From the NCBI RefSeq assembly GCF_900177375.1, contig NZ_FWZU01000003.1, positions 496,001 to 560,000 of the forward strand: a stretch of DNA of 64,000 nt, given 5' to 3'. This stretch comes from Desulfovibrio gilichinskyi. Its GTDB lineage: Bacteria > Desulfobacterota > Desulfovibrionia > Desulfovibrionales > Desulfovibrionaceae. Each line of letters opens with the position of its first letter. Positions within the stretch are counted from its first letter, which is position 1. A program made the position numbers and the translations under genes. Positions 17,618-26,078 of the stretch are shown piece after piece. The notes under the pieces are model-generated. The model ran no database searches. It was given only the letters and a program-made list of their open reading frames with translations, and was not told the origin of the DNA.

Positions 17618-19755
17618 TGCCCGGCATCAATTCTCTTTTCAATTTAGGTAACGGGGCTTTATTCGCCTCGCAGTCCGCCATTCAAGTTACCGGTGATAAC
17701 CTCGCAAATGTTAACACTAAGGGTTATTCACGTCGCAATGTCCGTCTTGAAGAAAATATCAGTATTAACTGGAAACCGGGACAGATCGGGACAGGCGTAA
17801 GAGCTGCTGAAGTTTACCGTAATTTTGATCAGTTTATTGAGAACAGCTACAATGATAAGGCTTCCCAACGTGAACGCTGGGATACCCTGTATCAATCTTT
17901 GGGCAGTGTAGAGAGTCTTTTCAATGAGTCGCGCGGTTATGGTATCAACTCAAGCCTGACAACTTTTTTCAATAACTGGCAGGATTTAAGTCAGCGCGCA
18001 GATAATCCTGATTCCAGACAGCAGTTGCTTAAAAATTCAAAAAATCTGGTCAGCAGTATAAACAATCTGCAAACTGATCTTAATCGCTATCAGGAGCAGG
18101 TTGAAGATTATATCAAGCAGGACGTAGATACCGCTAATGATCTTATGACTCGCATTGCGGATATCAATAATCAGATCAACGTAGAGCAGGTTGACGGTCA
18201 GAACAACCCGAATGCACTGTATGATGAAAGGGCCCGTTTAGTTCGCGATTTATCCGCAATCATGGATACGCAGACGATTGATAACGGTAAAGGGAATATG
18301 ACCATTATTACCAAGTCCGGTCAGACTTTGGTAGAAGGTGGCAAGCATTACAGCCTTTCATACGACGGCCCTCGTAGTCAGAATAATCTGACGCCTAATT
18401 CTGATTTTGACGGAAAAGCTTACTTCGACGGTTCAAGCGACTTCGAATATACGCTTGAGGTAGTTGATTCAGGTAAAGCCGTAGGTTCAGGCGCCGGAGC
18501 AGCTCAGTTTAGAGTATCGCTTGACGGTGGTAACACTTGGCTCAAGGATACCGACGGCAATACAAGAACTTTTTATGCCAGAGGTTCAGATAAAGCCATA
18601 CAGGTTGATGATCTGAAGATATGGTTTGGAACTAATGACGATTCTGGTGCGACCCCTGTGAATGATTTCAGCAAGGGGGATAAGTTCACAATTGTTCCAA
18701 AGAGTGCCCTTTACTGGGTGCAAAATACTTCCACCAGAGAAAACATTACTCCAGAGGCTTCTTTTACCGGGCAGGATAACAATAGAAGACTTACCGGCGG
18801 TACTTTGGCAGGCAATTTCTCTTTTAGAGATCAGCATGTGGGCAAATACAAGGCCCGTATGGATGCTTTGGCCAATGAACTTATCTGGCAGACTAATAGA
18901 ATCCATTCACAGGGATCAGGACTTCAGGCCCACAAGTCAATGGCAGGAACTTATTCAGTAACATCTGATGATACCGCTCTCGGAAGCGGGTCTTCCGGTC
19001 TTGCTTTTGCTGATAAGTTGGAATCAGGAAGTGCAATGATGTATTTCTATAATTCAACGACTGGAGAACTTGCTTCTTCAGCATCTTTCGGTCCTCTTGA
19101 TTTTAGCGGGATTGTTCCTCCGGGACTTACAAATTTTGATCCTAATCAGCATTCAATGAATGATGTTGCGTCAGCCATAAACAACACTTTCGGAACTTAT
19201 GTGAATGCTACTGTTCTTAATCACAAGCTGCAGCTTAATGCAAAGGACGGCTATGAGTTTCAGATGGGAACCGATACCGCCGGGCTTTATGCAGGTCTTG
19301 GACTCAATACATATTTCGCTGGTTCCAGTGCAAGTGATATGGCCCTTAATCCTAAGATCGGTGAAGACGTTGGGTATATAAATGCCGGTCATGTAAACGG
19401 AGCTGGAGAAGCGAACGCCGGAGACAACGTAAGTGCCTTGAAAATTAAAGAAATGTCTCAGGCTAAGGTTCGGATTGGGACTTCTTTTGACGGGGCTACT
19501 AATCAGACTATTATTGAATATTACGACTCCACAGTCAGTACCGTGGGTGCTGATACCGCAACTGCTAAATTCAATTTTAATTTCCAGAACACGTTGGCTT
19601 CCGACCTTAATCAGAAACAGCAGGAAATTTCAGGCGTGAATATGGATGAAGAAATGAGTAATCTAATTAAGTTTCAGCACTCATACACCGCAGCGGCAAA
19701 GCTAATTACAACTGCTGATCAGATGCTTCAGACCATACTCGGTCTGAAAAATTAG
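17617..19755 (+). CDS. flgK: Flagellar hook-associated protein 1 FlgK
   Basis: FlgK forms the hook-filament junction with FlgL. The 712-aa protein has the N-terminal rod/hook domain (ANVNTKGYSRRNVRLEENI), a helical D1 domain with SLTTFFNNWQDLSQRADNPDSRQ, a long beta-rich central region (about 260-620) and the C-terminal SGVNMDEEMSNLIKFQHSYTAAAKLIT helix. It is longer than the enterobacterial protein (about 550 aa), with the extra sequence in the central surface-exposed part. Confidence 0.96.
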   Translation: MPGINSLFNLGNGALFASQSAIQVTGDNLANVNTKGYSRRNVRLEENISINWKPGQIGTGVRAAEVYRNFDQFIENSYNDKASQRERWDTLYQSLGSVESLFNESRGYGINSSLTTFFNNWQDLSQRADNPDSRQQLLKNSKNLVSSINNLQTDLNRYQEQVEDYIKQDVDTANDLMTRIADINNQINVEQVDGQNNPNALYDERARLVRDLSAIMDTQTIDNGKGNMTIITKSGQTLVEGGKHYSLSYDGPRSQNNLTPNSDFDGKAYFDGSSDFEYTLEVVDSGKAVGSGAGAAQFRVSLDGGNTWLKDTDGNTRTFYARGSDKAIQVDDLKIWFGTNDDSGATPVNDFSKGDKFTIVPKSALYWVQNTSTRENITPEASFTGQDNNRRLTGGTLAGNFSFRDQHVGKYKARMDALANELIWQTNRIHSQGSGLQAHKSMAGTYSVTSDDTALGSGSSGLAFADKLESGSAMMYFYNSTTGELASSASFGPLDFSGIVPPGLTNFDPNQHSMNDVASAINNTFGTYVNATVLNHKLQLNAKDGYEFQMGTDTAGLYAGLGLNTYFAGSSASDMALNPKIGEDVGYINAGHVNGAGEANAGDNVSALKIKEMSQAKVRIGTSFDGATNQTIIEYYDSTVSTVGADTATAKFNFNFQNTLASDLNQKQQEISGVNMDEEMSNLIKFQHSYTAAAKLITTADQMLQTILGLKN

Positions 19756-19794
19756 AACTGCCGGAATAATGAAAAAGGTTAACGGAGAAAGGTT

Positions 19795-21360
19795 ATGAGA
19801 GTTTCGCAGCAAATGCTTTTCGGCACTTATGTGTCTAATATGAACAGATCTCTTACGGATCTGGTAGAAAGCAATATTCAGGCGCAGACTCAGAAGAAAG
19901 TGAATAAACCTTCTGATAATCCTGTGGGCATGGCGCGTATTCTTGACCACCGCGAAACCCTTGCAACTGTAAAACAATATCGGAATAATATTGATACCGC
20001 CAAAGGGTGGCTTGCGCTTTCAGATACAACTTTGAATCAGGCTTCAACAATTATTACCAGAGCCAAAGGGATTGCGCAGCAGGCTGCAACCGGTACTATT
20101 ACCGCAGATAACAGAGAACAGATCAGTTATGAAGCTCGTCAGCTTTTTCAGCAGTTAATCTCTCTTGCCAATACTGAGTACGAGGGAAAGAGTATTTATG
20201 CAGGGCATAAGGTTGACCAAAATGCATTCAAGGAAACTTTATGGATGACTACAAATGATTCCAACGTTTCCTCACAAAAGTTCAGTATTAATGGAAGTAC
20301 TGATAAATCTATTGTTGTTCAGTTCCTTGATTCTGGAGATATCGGAGCTACAAACCTTGATTACCGTTTTTCAAAAGACGGAGGCAAAACCTTTACTACA
20401 AAGACGTTAGCAGCCGGCGACAATACTCTGGATTTTGACGGCGTGACTATGTCTCTTGAATCGGGAACAACCGTTAAGGCTAACTCCGCTACAGATACTA
20501 ATGATTCAACCGGAACATGGATGTGGGTCAGACCTACAGCCCAGTATCTGGGTGATGATCAAGATGCTGTAAACGTTATGGGGATGAACACAGCTCTCGC
20601 CGGCGGAAGAACGAATGCAAAGGGTGTTTTTACCGGGGATGTTGTTGTCAGAATTGATTCTGCGACTACTCTTCAGTCTAATATCAGTTATTCATATAGC
20701 CTCGACGGCGGTATTAACTGGGTTGAAGGTAATGTCAAAGAGGCTGACGGTGTTTCTTCAAATGCTGTTTTAAGTATTCCCGGCGGAATGTTGACAATTT
20801 ATTCAAATGCCGGAGCGGGTGGAACAAGCAACCTTTTATCTAATTCTCAGTTTATTGTCAGGCCGGATATCGCCGCCATTAATTTTCAGATTCAGGAAAA
20901 TGAATATGTAAGAGTTAATGATGTAGGTAAAGATATTTTCGGCGGAATATATAAAGCTCCGGGACAGTCAGAGGCAAGTGCTGTTTTTAACAACAACAGT
21001 ACGCTTACTGGAAGTAATGCCGGCACTACCCAGAACTTGCTTGAAACAATGGGTAATCTTGTTGCATTTCTTGAAACCAACAATCAGTCAGGTGTTCAGC
21101 AATGCCTGGAAAGTCTGAACACGTCTCAGCAGCATCTTCTTACTCGGCTGGCGGATGTCGGTGGTAGAGAAAATAGACTTTCAGTGGCAGACAATGTACT
21201 TTCAAGCCTTGAGCTTAACGAAAAAGACAGGATATCACATATCGAAGATGTTGATGTCGGAGAACTGATGACTCAGCTTTCGCAGCAGCAAATTGTTTAC
21301 GAAGCAGTACTGAAAAGTTCTTCAATGATCATGAAAATGAATCTTTTAAATTATCTATAG
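19795..21360 (+). CDS. flgL: Flagellar hook-associated protein 3 FlgL
   Basis: FlgL links FlgK to the filament. The N-terminal flagellin-like helix is clear (MRVSQQMLFGTYVSNMNRSL, then KVNKPSDNPVGMARILDHR), as is the C-terminal helix (ISHIEDVDVGELMTQLSQQQIVYEAVLKSS). At 521 aa it is far longer than the roughly 320-aa enterobacterial FlgL; residues about 150-390 form an added beta-rich, Ser/Thr/Gly-rich insertion containing two related DGG-type segments (YRFSKDGGKTFTT and YSYSLDGGINWVEG) that look like an internal duplication. GGAGAAAGGTT precedes the ATG. Confidence 0.94.
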   Translation: MRVSQQMLFGTYVSNMNRSLTDLVESNIQAQTQKKVNKPSDNPVGMARILDHRETLATVKQYRNNIDTAKGWLALSDTTLNQASTIITRAKGIAQQAATGTITADNREQISYEARQLFQQLISLANTEYEGKSIYAGHKVDQNAFKETLWMTTNDSNVSSQKFSINGSTDKSIVVQFLDSGDIGATNLDYRFSKDGGKTFTTKTLAAGDNTLDFDGVTMSLESGTTVKANSATDTNDSTGTWMWVRPTAQYLGDDQDAVNVMGMNTALAGGRTNAKGVFTGDVVVRIDSATTLQSNISYSYSLDGGINWVEGNVKEADGVSSNAVLSIPGGMLTIYSNAGAGGTSNLLSNSQFIVRPDIAAINFQIQENEYVRVNDVGKDIFGGIYKAPGQSEASAVFNNNSTLTGSNAGTTQNLLETMGNLVAFLETNNQSGVQQCLESLNTSQQHLLTRLADVGGRENRLSVADNVLSSLELNEKDRISHIEDVDVGELMTQLSQQQIVYEAVLKSSSMIMKMNLLNYL

Positions 21361-21438
21361 TTATTTTTTTTCATATGAGGACCGTATTATGCTTGCCCGT
21401 ATGGGTATTGATGCGGTAAAAGAATCCTCAGTGAGCTG

Positions 21439-21480
21439 AAAACATTCTCCGCAGTGGCGAATGTTTTGCTGAAAGCAAAA
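21439..21480 (+). terminator. Hairpins downstream of flgL
   Basis: AAAACATTC (21439-21447) pairs perfectly with GAATGTTTT (21459-21467), with an inner CCGC/GCGG-like pairing. It is immediately followed by a second small stem TTTTGC/GCAAAA. No T-run follows, so these may cap the flgL message or shape the csrA leader rather than terminate. Confidence 0.45.
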
Positions 21481-21485
21481 ACGAT

Positions 21486-21496
21486 CCTACAGGATT
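21486..21496 (+). promoter_or_regulatory. Possible CsrA-binding site in the csrA leader
   Basis: CCTACAGGATT lies 19 nt upstream of the csrA start and matches the RUACARGGAUGU CsrA consensus at most core positions, including the GGA. In CsrA/FliW systems a site like this could give autorepression. It is a single short match and is only suggestive. Confidence 0.4.
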
Positions 21497-21514
21497 ACTT
21501 ACACACAAGAGAAT

Positions 21515-21754
21515 ATGCTGATTCTGACTCGGAGACCGGGCGAAGCTCTTTACCTGGATGACAATATAAAAATTACGGTATTAAGCGTTCAAGGCAGACA
21601 GGTAAAGCTGGGCCTGGAAATACCGGAAGAAACTACTGTCTACAGGGAAGAAGTTTACCTTAAAATTAAAGAACAGAACCGTATGGCGCTTGAAAACAGA
21701 CAGCAGGACCTTTTTGCTGCGACCGAATTATGGCAAAAGAAAGAAAAAAAATAA
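21515..21754 (+). CDS. csrA: Carbon storage/translation regulator CsrA
   Basis: CsrA is a dimeric RNA-binding protein that blocks translation by covering GGA motifs; in FliW-bearing bacteria it represses flagellin. The 79-aa product has the entire conserved core, [18 protein letters not shown] then [18 protein letters not shown] and the [10 protein letters not shown] segment. A C-terminal extension to residue 79 goes beyond the 61-aa enterobacterial form, as is common in FliW-partnered CsrA. The Shine-Dalgarno is weak. Its 3' end overlaps fliW by 25 bp, implying translational coupling. Confidence 0.96.
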   Translation: MLILTRRPGEALYLDDNIKITVLSVQGRQVKLGLEIPEETTVYREEVYLKIKEQNRMALENRQQDLFAATELWQKKEKK

Positions 21755-22179
21755 TCAGGACTCGTCTTGGAGAAAGAGAGATACTAGAGGACGGGATTAT
21801 CTATTTTTCCCGTGGTCTGATCGGCTTTGACGACAAAAGAGATTTCACTCTGATCCAGATTAGAGAGGATTCACCTTTTCTTTTACTGCAAAGTGTCGAA
21901 GACCCTAATTTAGGCCTGCTTGTTGTCGATCCATACAGTTTTATGGATGAATATGAAGTTAAGCTGAGTGATGCTGAAAAAAGAATCCTCAGATTGGAAA
22001 ATATTCGTCAGCTTGGCATCTTGGTCACTGTAACAATTCCCCCGGGAAGACCAGAGGAGACAACCCTTAATCTTGGCGGGCCTATTGTTATTAACTCTGA
22101 AGCACGTCGCGGGATGCAGGTGCCACAGGTGGATTCAAAATATCCATCACACTACCGTCCGCGAAATGATGAATCATAA
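21730..22179 (+). CDS. fliW: Flagellar assembly factor FliW
   Basis: FliW binds flagellin and, when free, binds CsrA to lift repression of flagellin translation. The 149-aa product has the family features: [38 protein letters not shown], and a C-terminal ILVTVTIPP ending with the [20 protein letters not shown] motif. The start lies inside csrA, and the partner is fused to it only by overlap. Confidence 0.95.
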   Translation: MAKERKKIIRTRLGEREILEDGIIYFSRGLIGFDDKRDFTLIQIREDSPFLLLQSVEDPNLGLLVVDPYSFMDEYEVKLSDAEKRILRLENIRQLGILVTVTIPPGRPEETTLNLGGPIVINSEARRGMQVPQVDSKYPSHYRPRNDES

Positions 22180-22188
22180 TAATACAAA

Positions 22189-22221
22189 GCTGACGGCTAT
22201 TCATAATGAATATTCCGTCAG
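22189..22221 (+). terminator. Hairpin downstream of fliW
   Basis: CTGACGG (22190-22196) pairs with CCGTCAG (22215-22221), with a further TATTCAT/ATGAATA pairing inside. The stem is long, but only ATAAAAC follows, so if it terminates it is not a canonical intrinsic terminator. Confidence 0.5.
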
Positions 22222-22292
22222 ATAAAACAGACTTAATTGTGGTGGAGCTCTTTGTGAGTTTCACCTTTTTTTAATTTAAGGTAAAAATAAAT

Positions 22293-22592
22293 TTACCTTA
22301 AAAAATCTATATCATCGCGTATAAGATTCAGAGCTGTTTTACGAATATCAGGCTTATATGTTCCTGCACGGACCTGCTCTCTAAGATCTTTAACCTTCTG
22401 ATCTCTTGTGTCCGGGCTTTCTGCCGCCGTCTGCCGCGCTGTTCCGAGTAATTTTGCCTGTGATGAGACATTTACAACGTCACGCGTCGCCGCAGAACTT
22501 GTACTTTGTGATTGAGGCTTTTCTGCTGGATTCTTGACCTTGTTATCAGAATAGGCCTTGAGGGGGGTGTTGTTAAACTGATTGATCTTCAT
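22293..22592 (-). CDS. flgM: Anti-sigma-28 factor FlgM
   Basis: FlgM holds sigma-28 (FliA) inactive until the hook is complete and FlgM is exported. The 99-aa product starts MKINQFNNTPLKAYSDN. Its second half holds the FlgM signature DVVNVSSQAKLLG, followed by the C-terminal sigma-binding helices with VKDLREQVRAGTYKPDIRKTALNLI. GGGAGGGGATC precedes ATG 22592; an ATG at 22613 would lack this ribosome site. It is transcribed behind a sigma-28 promoter with the gene upstream, giving the usual feedback loop. Confidence 0.95.
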   Translation of the reverse strand: MKINQFNNTPLKAYSDNKVKNPAEKPQSQSTSSAATRDVVNVSSQAKLLGTARQTAAESPDTRDQKVKDLREQVRAGTYKPDIRKTALNLIRDDIDFLR

Positions 22593-22650
22593 GATCCCCT
22601 CCCGGGTTGCCATGGTTCATTTTAAAGTTAAAAAAGAGTGCTGATATAAA

Positions 22651-23067
22651 TCAGAGCATTGTTCGATCGACTTTTTCCAAAGTTATTTCCCATAACCGGT
22701 TCATAACTTCAGACATTTCATCAGGAGAAAGGAGTATGACACCTTGATCGTTTTCCTTAAGTACTTGTACATCGCTTCCGTCAAGTGGATACTCGAATAA
22801 GTGTTTCTCTCCGAAATCCAATTCCAACTGTTCTAGTATATCGGACACAACCGGATTTTCATTACCCGAGACAATGAGATTTTCGATAATTTCTCTTGAA
22901 ATTTTTTCCACCAACTCGCGACGCCTTGCCTGCCGTGAAATTGTGACAACATCAACAGGCTCGCTCATCTTCAGGGCGCGCCTGAATCTGGCCAGTCTTT
23001 TGGCGTTAGTCAACTGCTTACCATAGGTTCGCAGCATATTTCTTATTTCAGCAGGGTTGTTTGCCAC
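22651..23067 (-). CDS. FlgM-associated protein of the Desulfovibrio DVU0524 type
   Basis: The product is about 138 aa. I recognise the gene position and general sequence as the conserved Desulfovibrio gene that precedes flgM (DVU0524-like); its function is unknown to me. Its N-terminal half has EPVDVVTISRQARRRELVEKI, close to the FlgM-type D-V-V-x-I-S-x-Q-A motif that is seen in flgM next door, followed by a Leu/Glu-rich region and a Leu-Ser-Pro-Asp-Glu segment. The GTG at 23067 is chosen because a GTG at 23079 would leave a leader of only about 6 nt. Confidence 0.75.
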   Translation of the reverse strand: MANNPAEIRNMLRTYGKQLTNAKRLARFRRALKMSEPVDVVTISRQARRRELVEKISREIIENLIVSGNENPVVSDILEQLELDFGEKHLFEYPLDGSDVQVLKENDQGVILLSPDEMSEVMNRLWEITLEKVDRTML

Positions 23068-23091
23068 AGTTTGAATCACTCCTTATTCACC

Positions 23092-23118
23092 TTATCGGCG
23101 GGTTTTTTATATACTTTA
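23092..23118 (-). promoter_or_regulatory. Sigma-28 (FliA) promoter for the flgM genes
   Basis: Read on the minus strand, TAAAG (23114-23118) and GCCGATAA (23092-23099) are separated by exactly 14 nt, which matches the sigma-28 consensus TAAAGTTT-N11-GCCGATAA at all -10 bases and the key -35 bases. The start site would be about 23085, just upstream of the ribosome site AAGGAG of the first gene. This is the strongest promoter match I found in the window. Confidence 0.85.
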
Positions 23119-23424
23119 GAGTATAATGATAATAACATTTAATTTAAATAGTCATTAAATTAGGTATGTTGCATTTCTAAGTGTGAGCGAGCACTCTTTT
23201 TTGGGGCAAGTCCACGAGGCTAAATCTGCCTGAATAAAAAAGTCTGTGCACCTCTAACATATAAATATGACTGTTGCCAATGTACCTGATGCTCACAGCC
23301 ATAAATTTATTGTTTATGGTTAACTGTTTTATATCTAGTATTTTTTTAAAATGAACGCCGGGCAGTTTAAAAGCGAGCCTTACTTTTTAGTATGATTATA
23401 GGCTGATTTAAAGTAATTTAGCGA
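23119..23424. other. Intergenic region upstream of nadK
   Basis: About 300 bp without a gene. It has a small CCATAAA/TTTATGG hairpin near 23300-23320 and a weak AGTG/CACT stem followed by TTTTTT at 23180-23203. No tRNA or recognisable riboswitch is visible. Confidence 0.45.
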
Positions 23425-23449
23425 AAGCTTAAGGTTGAATCTTAGGCTT
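23425..23449 (+). promoter_or_regulatory. Leader hairpin before nadK
   Basis: AAGCTTAAG (23425-23433) pairs with CTTAGGCTT (23441-23449) around a 7-nt loop and is followed by CTTTCT. It is a possible attenuator; the evidence is only the inverted repeat. Confidence 0.3.
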
Positions 23450-23469
23450 CTTTCTAATAGGTAGTGTCT

Positions 23470-24321
23470 ATGTCTGATTGTAGAGAGTTTGTACTTATTG
23501 TTACGAAGGCCGGAGGAGGCACTGCCGCAAAGCTTGGAACAACCATTTCCAACTGGCTTTTTGCACGCGGTGTAAATTCTCACGTCATTGCACATCCCGC
23601 ACCCCCTGCTCATGTTGAAGTCAGTGAATATAGAAAAAATTGTTCACTTGTGCTTGTTCTTGGCGGCGACGGTACTTTTATAAGTACAGCCGGCGTTGTC
23701 ATAGACTGGAAAATTCCTGTTCTCGGTATTAATCACGGCAGGGTCGGTTTTCTGGCTGAGGTTATGCCGGATGACTGGGAAATAGCACTTGAAAATTTTT
23801 TGAGCCATGAGCTTGATATTTCCCGCAGGCTTGCGTTTCATTACGAAATTCAGCGCGGCACCGGAATTGTCGGACGTGGAGTCGCAGTAAATGATCTGGT
23901 TATCTCAAGAGGTTCTGTAGCCCGTATTATTTCCTTGGATATAGGACAGAGCGGACAGTGGATAAAAAACATCCGTGCTGACGGGGTTATAATTTCCACT
24001 CCTACAGGATCAACAGCATATAATGTTTCTGCCGGAGGTCCGCTTGTTCATCCGGAACTTCCTGTTATGTGCGTCACGCCTGTATGTCCGTTTTTAAACG
24101 GAGTTCGGCCTATGGTTCTGCCTGCAGAAAAACCTTTAACCATAGATATTTCTGAATCCAGCGGTGATGTCTTTATTACTGAAGACGGCAGAGTTCCATA
24201 TCCGCTGAATACCGGTGACAGGGTGATTGTTACCAGGCACGAAAATGATTTGTTACTGGCCCGCATCCGCAGCAATACTTTTTTCGAAAAACTTAGAAGT
24301 AAAGGTTTCCTTTCGGAGTAA
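23470..24321 (+). CDS. nadK: NAD kinase
   Basis: NadK phosphorylates NAD to NADP. The 283-aa product contains the catalytic VLVLGGDGTFISTAG motif (Asp of GGDGT), then GINHGRVGFL and the NAD-binding VNDLVISRG, and STPTGSTAYNVSAGGPLVHP that forms the nucleotide site. The C-terminal beta segment with VFITEDGRVPYPL is present. The ATG at 23470 is preferred over a GTG 2 codons upstream because AGGTAG fits better. It precedes the ARMT1-like gene by 6 bp, likely an operon. Confidence 0.95.
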   Translation: MSDCREFVLIVTKAGGGTAAKLGTTISNWLFARGVNSHVIAHPAPPAHVEVSEYRKNCSLVLVLGGDGTFISTAGVVIDWKIPVLGINHGRVGFLAEVMPDDWEIALENFLSHELDISRRLAFHYEIQRGTGIVGRGVAVNDLVISRGSVARIISLDIGQSGQWIKNIRADGVIISTPTGSTAYNVSAGGPLVHPELPVMCVTPVCPFLNGVRPMVLPAEKPLTIDISESSGDVFITEDGRVPYPLNTGDRVIVTRHENDLLLARIRSNTFFEKLRSKGFLSE

Positions 24322-24327
24322 TATACA

Positions 24328-26073
24328 TTGAGAGCTCTGCTTGATTTTACATCTATTAAAGATATTCATTACGGAAAGGATCCTGTGTCAGATGCTTGGC
24401 TTCTTCATTTTATGACGTCAAATCATCTTGAAAATTTCATGGACCCCATTAAGAATGCTTCACCGGAACAACTGCGCTTTATGGTTGCGCTTGATGAAAA
24501 TCAGGTCTTTGCCCCTTGTTCAGACTGGTTGTTTAAACGTCTGGTCACGCCTGGACTTGCTGCTGATTTGCTGCAGGAATATATTTATGTCTGGAAGACC
24601 TTGATCAAACTGGTCAGAACTCACGTTTCAGACAAGTATCAGCGCAGGCTTATTTTGAATCTTTGCCGTCATAAATTTAAGCAGGCACTTGATGCGTCTA
24701 TTCTCATTCCTTGGCGGTTGCTGAAAGGGATGATTACAATTTTCCTTTCCCGAAGCGGCCTTGATGATCCTTACCGTAATCGCAAAAGTATTTTGGTGAG
24801 CAGAGGGCGGGCATACCTTGAGAGTGATTTTTTCAAGCGCGCAATGGAATCTTGTCCTTATCCCTCGCTTGACTGTAAATGTCTTGAAGATATGCGCTTT
24901 GAGCTTGATATGATTGAGCTTGAGAGGCTTTTCAGATTGTCAACACTTCCAGATACTTGGTGCGCAGATTTGTTTTCAGGAGATTTTTCTCGTTATTCTT
25001 CCTGTTTTTCCAAAGACAAAATTGATTTTACAGGTATGAGAAATATTTTCGGTAAAAGTAGATCAGGGTTAAAAATTTTGTATCTCCCCGATGAATCCGG
25101 TGGACTGCCTGCGGATTTGTTAATGGTAAAATCTTTGCTTCGGCAGGGACATAGTGTGATTATGGCCTTTAAAGAAGGATTCTGTTTCGATAGCCCGACT
25201 TTTTGGGACAATGAAAATGATCCTGCCCTTACCGAAGTCCTTAAGGGTGCATATTTTATAACAGAGAGCAGAATTTCTAAAAATGAGCTTTTGGACACGT
25301 TGCGCAAAAATCCTTTCGTAATTATTTCTGATGGAACACGAGAACGTCTTAATCTCATTCGTTGCAGTGTAACTTTCGCCAGGGCATGGAAAGAGTCTGA
25401 CCTTATTCTAGCAAAGGGCTGGGCAAACAGACGTAGATTAATTAAAAACACGCATCAGTTTACGCGTGATGTGATGTGCTTTCATAGAAATCGTAACGGC
25501 AGGTTTAAGCTTGAGTTTAAAGCAAAATCTCATACAACTCATAAATTCAGTGAGCTTGATATTACCGCCAAGGCGGATGAAATTATTGCTGAAATGCAGC
25601 AGGCCCGTTCAGAAAGAAAAGCTGTGATGTTTTACAGTGGAATTGTCGGCAGTATTCCGGGACAGGTTGAAGTTGCCATCGGGCTTTTGAGAACTTTTGT
25701 TTCAGATCTTCGCAGTAGACTTGAAGATACATATATAATTAATCCTGCTGAACACTTTGTTGAAGGAATGGATGCGGACGACTTGATGTTTATGTGGGAA
25801 AAGGTTCAGCGGAGCGGATTAATTTCAATCTGGAGATTTCAGACTTACGCAGATATTGAAAGAAGCTTTGAGTTGATGGGTAAAAAGGTGCCTACTGTCT
25901 GGGTTGGAAAGGACGCAACTTATTCTACCGGTTGTACTAAGGAAAGGTATATAGCTCAGGATGTTCAGAAGCAGCATCGCGAGTTGCAGATTCTCGGTCC
26001 CGGTCCTGATAAGTTCCTGCGCAGACGTGAGTATGGTGTCGGCAGGTTCAGTGACGTAGTGATTGAGTCTTAA
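24328..26073 (+). CDS. ARMT1/DUF89-like protein of unknown function
   Basis: The 581-aa product has no signal peptide. Residues about 245-370 resemble the DUF89/ARMT1 damage-control phosphatase fold: a beta strand with KILYLPDESGGLPADLL (metal-site D255 in a D-[EN]-[SA]-G pattern), then ADLLMVKSLLRQGHSVIMAF and a later DLILAKGWANRRRL equivalent of the family's ADLVIAKGQGN. The N-terminal 230 and C-terminal 200 residues are not assigned; the C-terminus has a conserved-looking MFYSGIVGSIPGQVEVA segment. TTG at 24328, 6 nt after nadK and preceded by CGGAGTA, is the only reasonable start. Lipoprotein gene mltA follows after 5 bp. Confidence 0.65.
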   Translation: MRALLDFTSIKDIHYGKDPVSDAWLLHFMTSNHLENFMDPIKNASPEQLRFMVALDENQVFAPCSDWLFKRLVTPGLAADLLQEYIYVWKTLIKLVRTHVSDKYQRRLILNLCRHKFKQALDASILIPWRLLKGMITIFLSRSGLDDPYRNRKSILVSRGRAYLESDFFKRAMESCPYPSLDCKCLEDMRFELDMIELERLFRLSTLPDTWCADLFSGDFSRYSSCFSKDKIDFTGMRNIFGKSRSGLKILYLPDESGGLPADLLMVKSLLRQGHSVIMAFKEGFCFDSPTFWDNENDPALTEVLKGAYFITESRISKNELLDTLRKNPFVIISDGTRERLNLIRCSVTFARAWKESDLILAKGWANRRRLIKNTHQFTRDVMCFHRNRNGRFKLEFKAKSHTTHKFSELDITAKADEIIAEMQQARSERKAVMFYSGIVGSIPGQVEVAIGLLRTFVSDLRSRLEDTYIINPAEHFVEGMDADDLMFMWEKVQRSGLISIWRFQTYADIERSFELMGKKVPTVWVGKDATYSTGCTKERYIAQDVQKQHRELQILGPGPDKFLRRREYGVGRFSDVVIES

Positions 26074-26078
26074 AATTA

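Noticed and set aside
23160-23260. A c-di-GMP (GEMM) riboswitch before nadK
   Set aside because: Only a few GAGGCTAAA-like bases match; the required tetraloop and receptor arrangement is missing.
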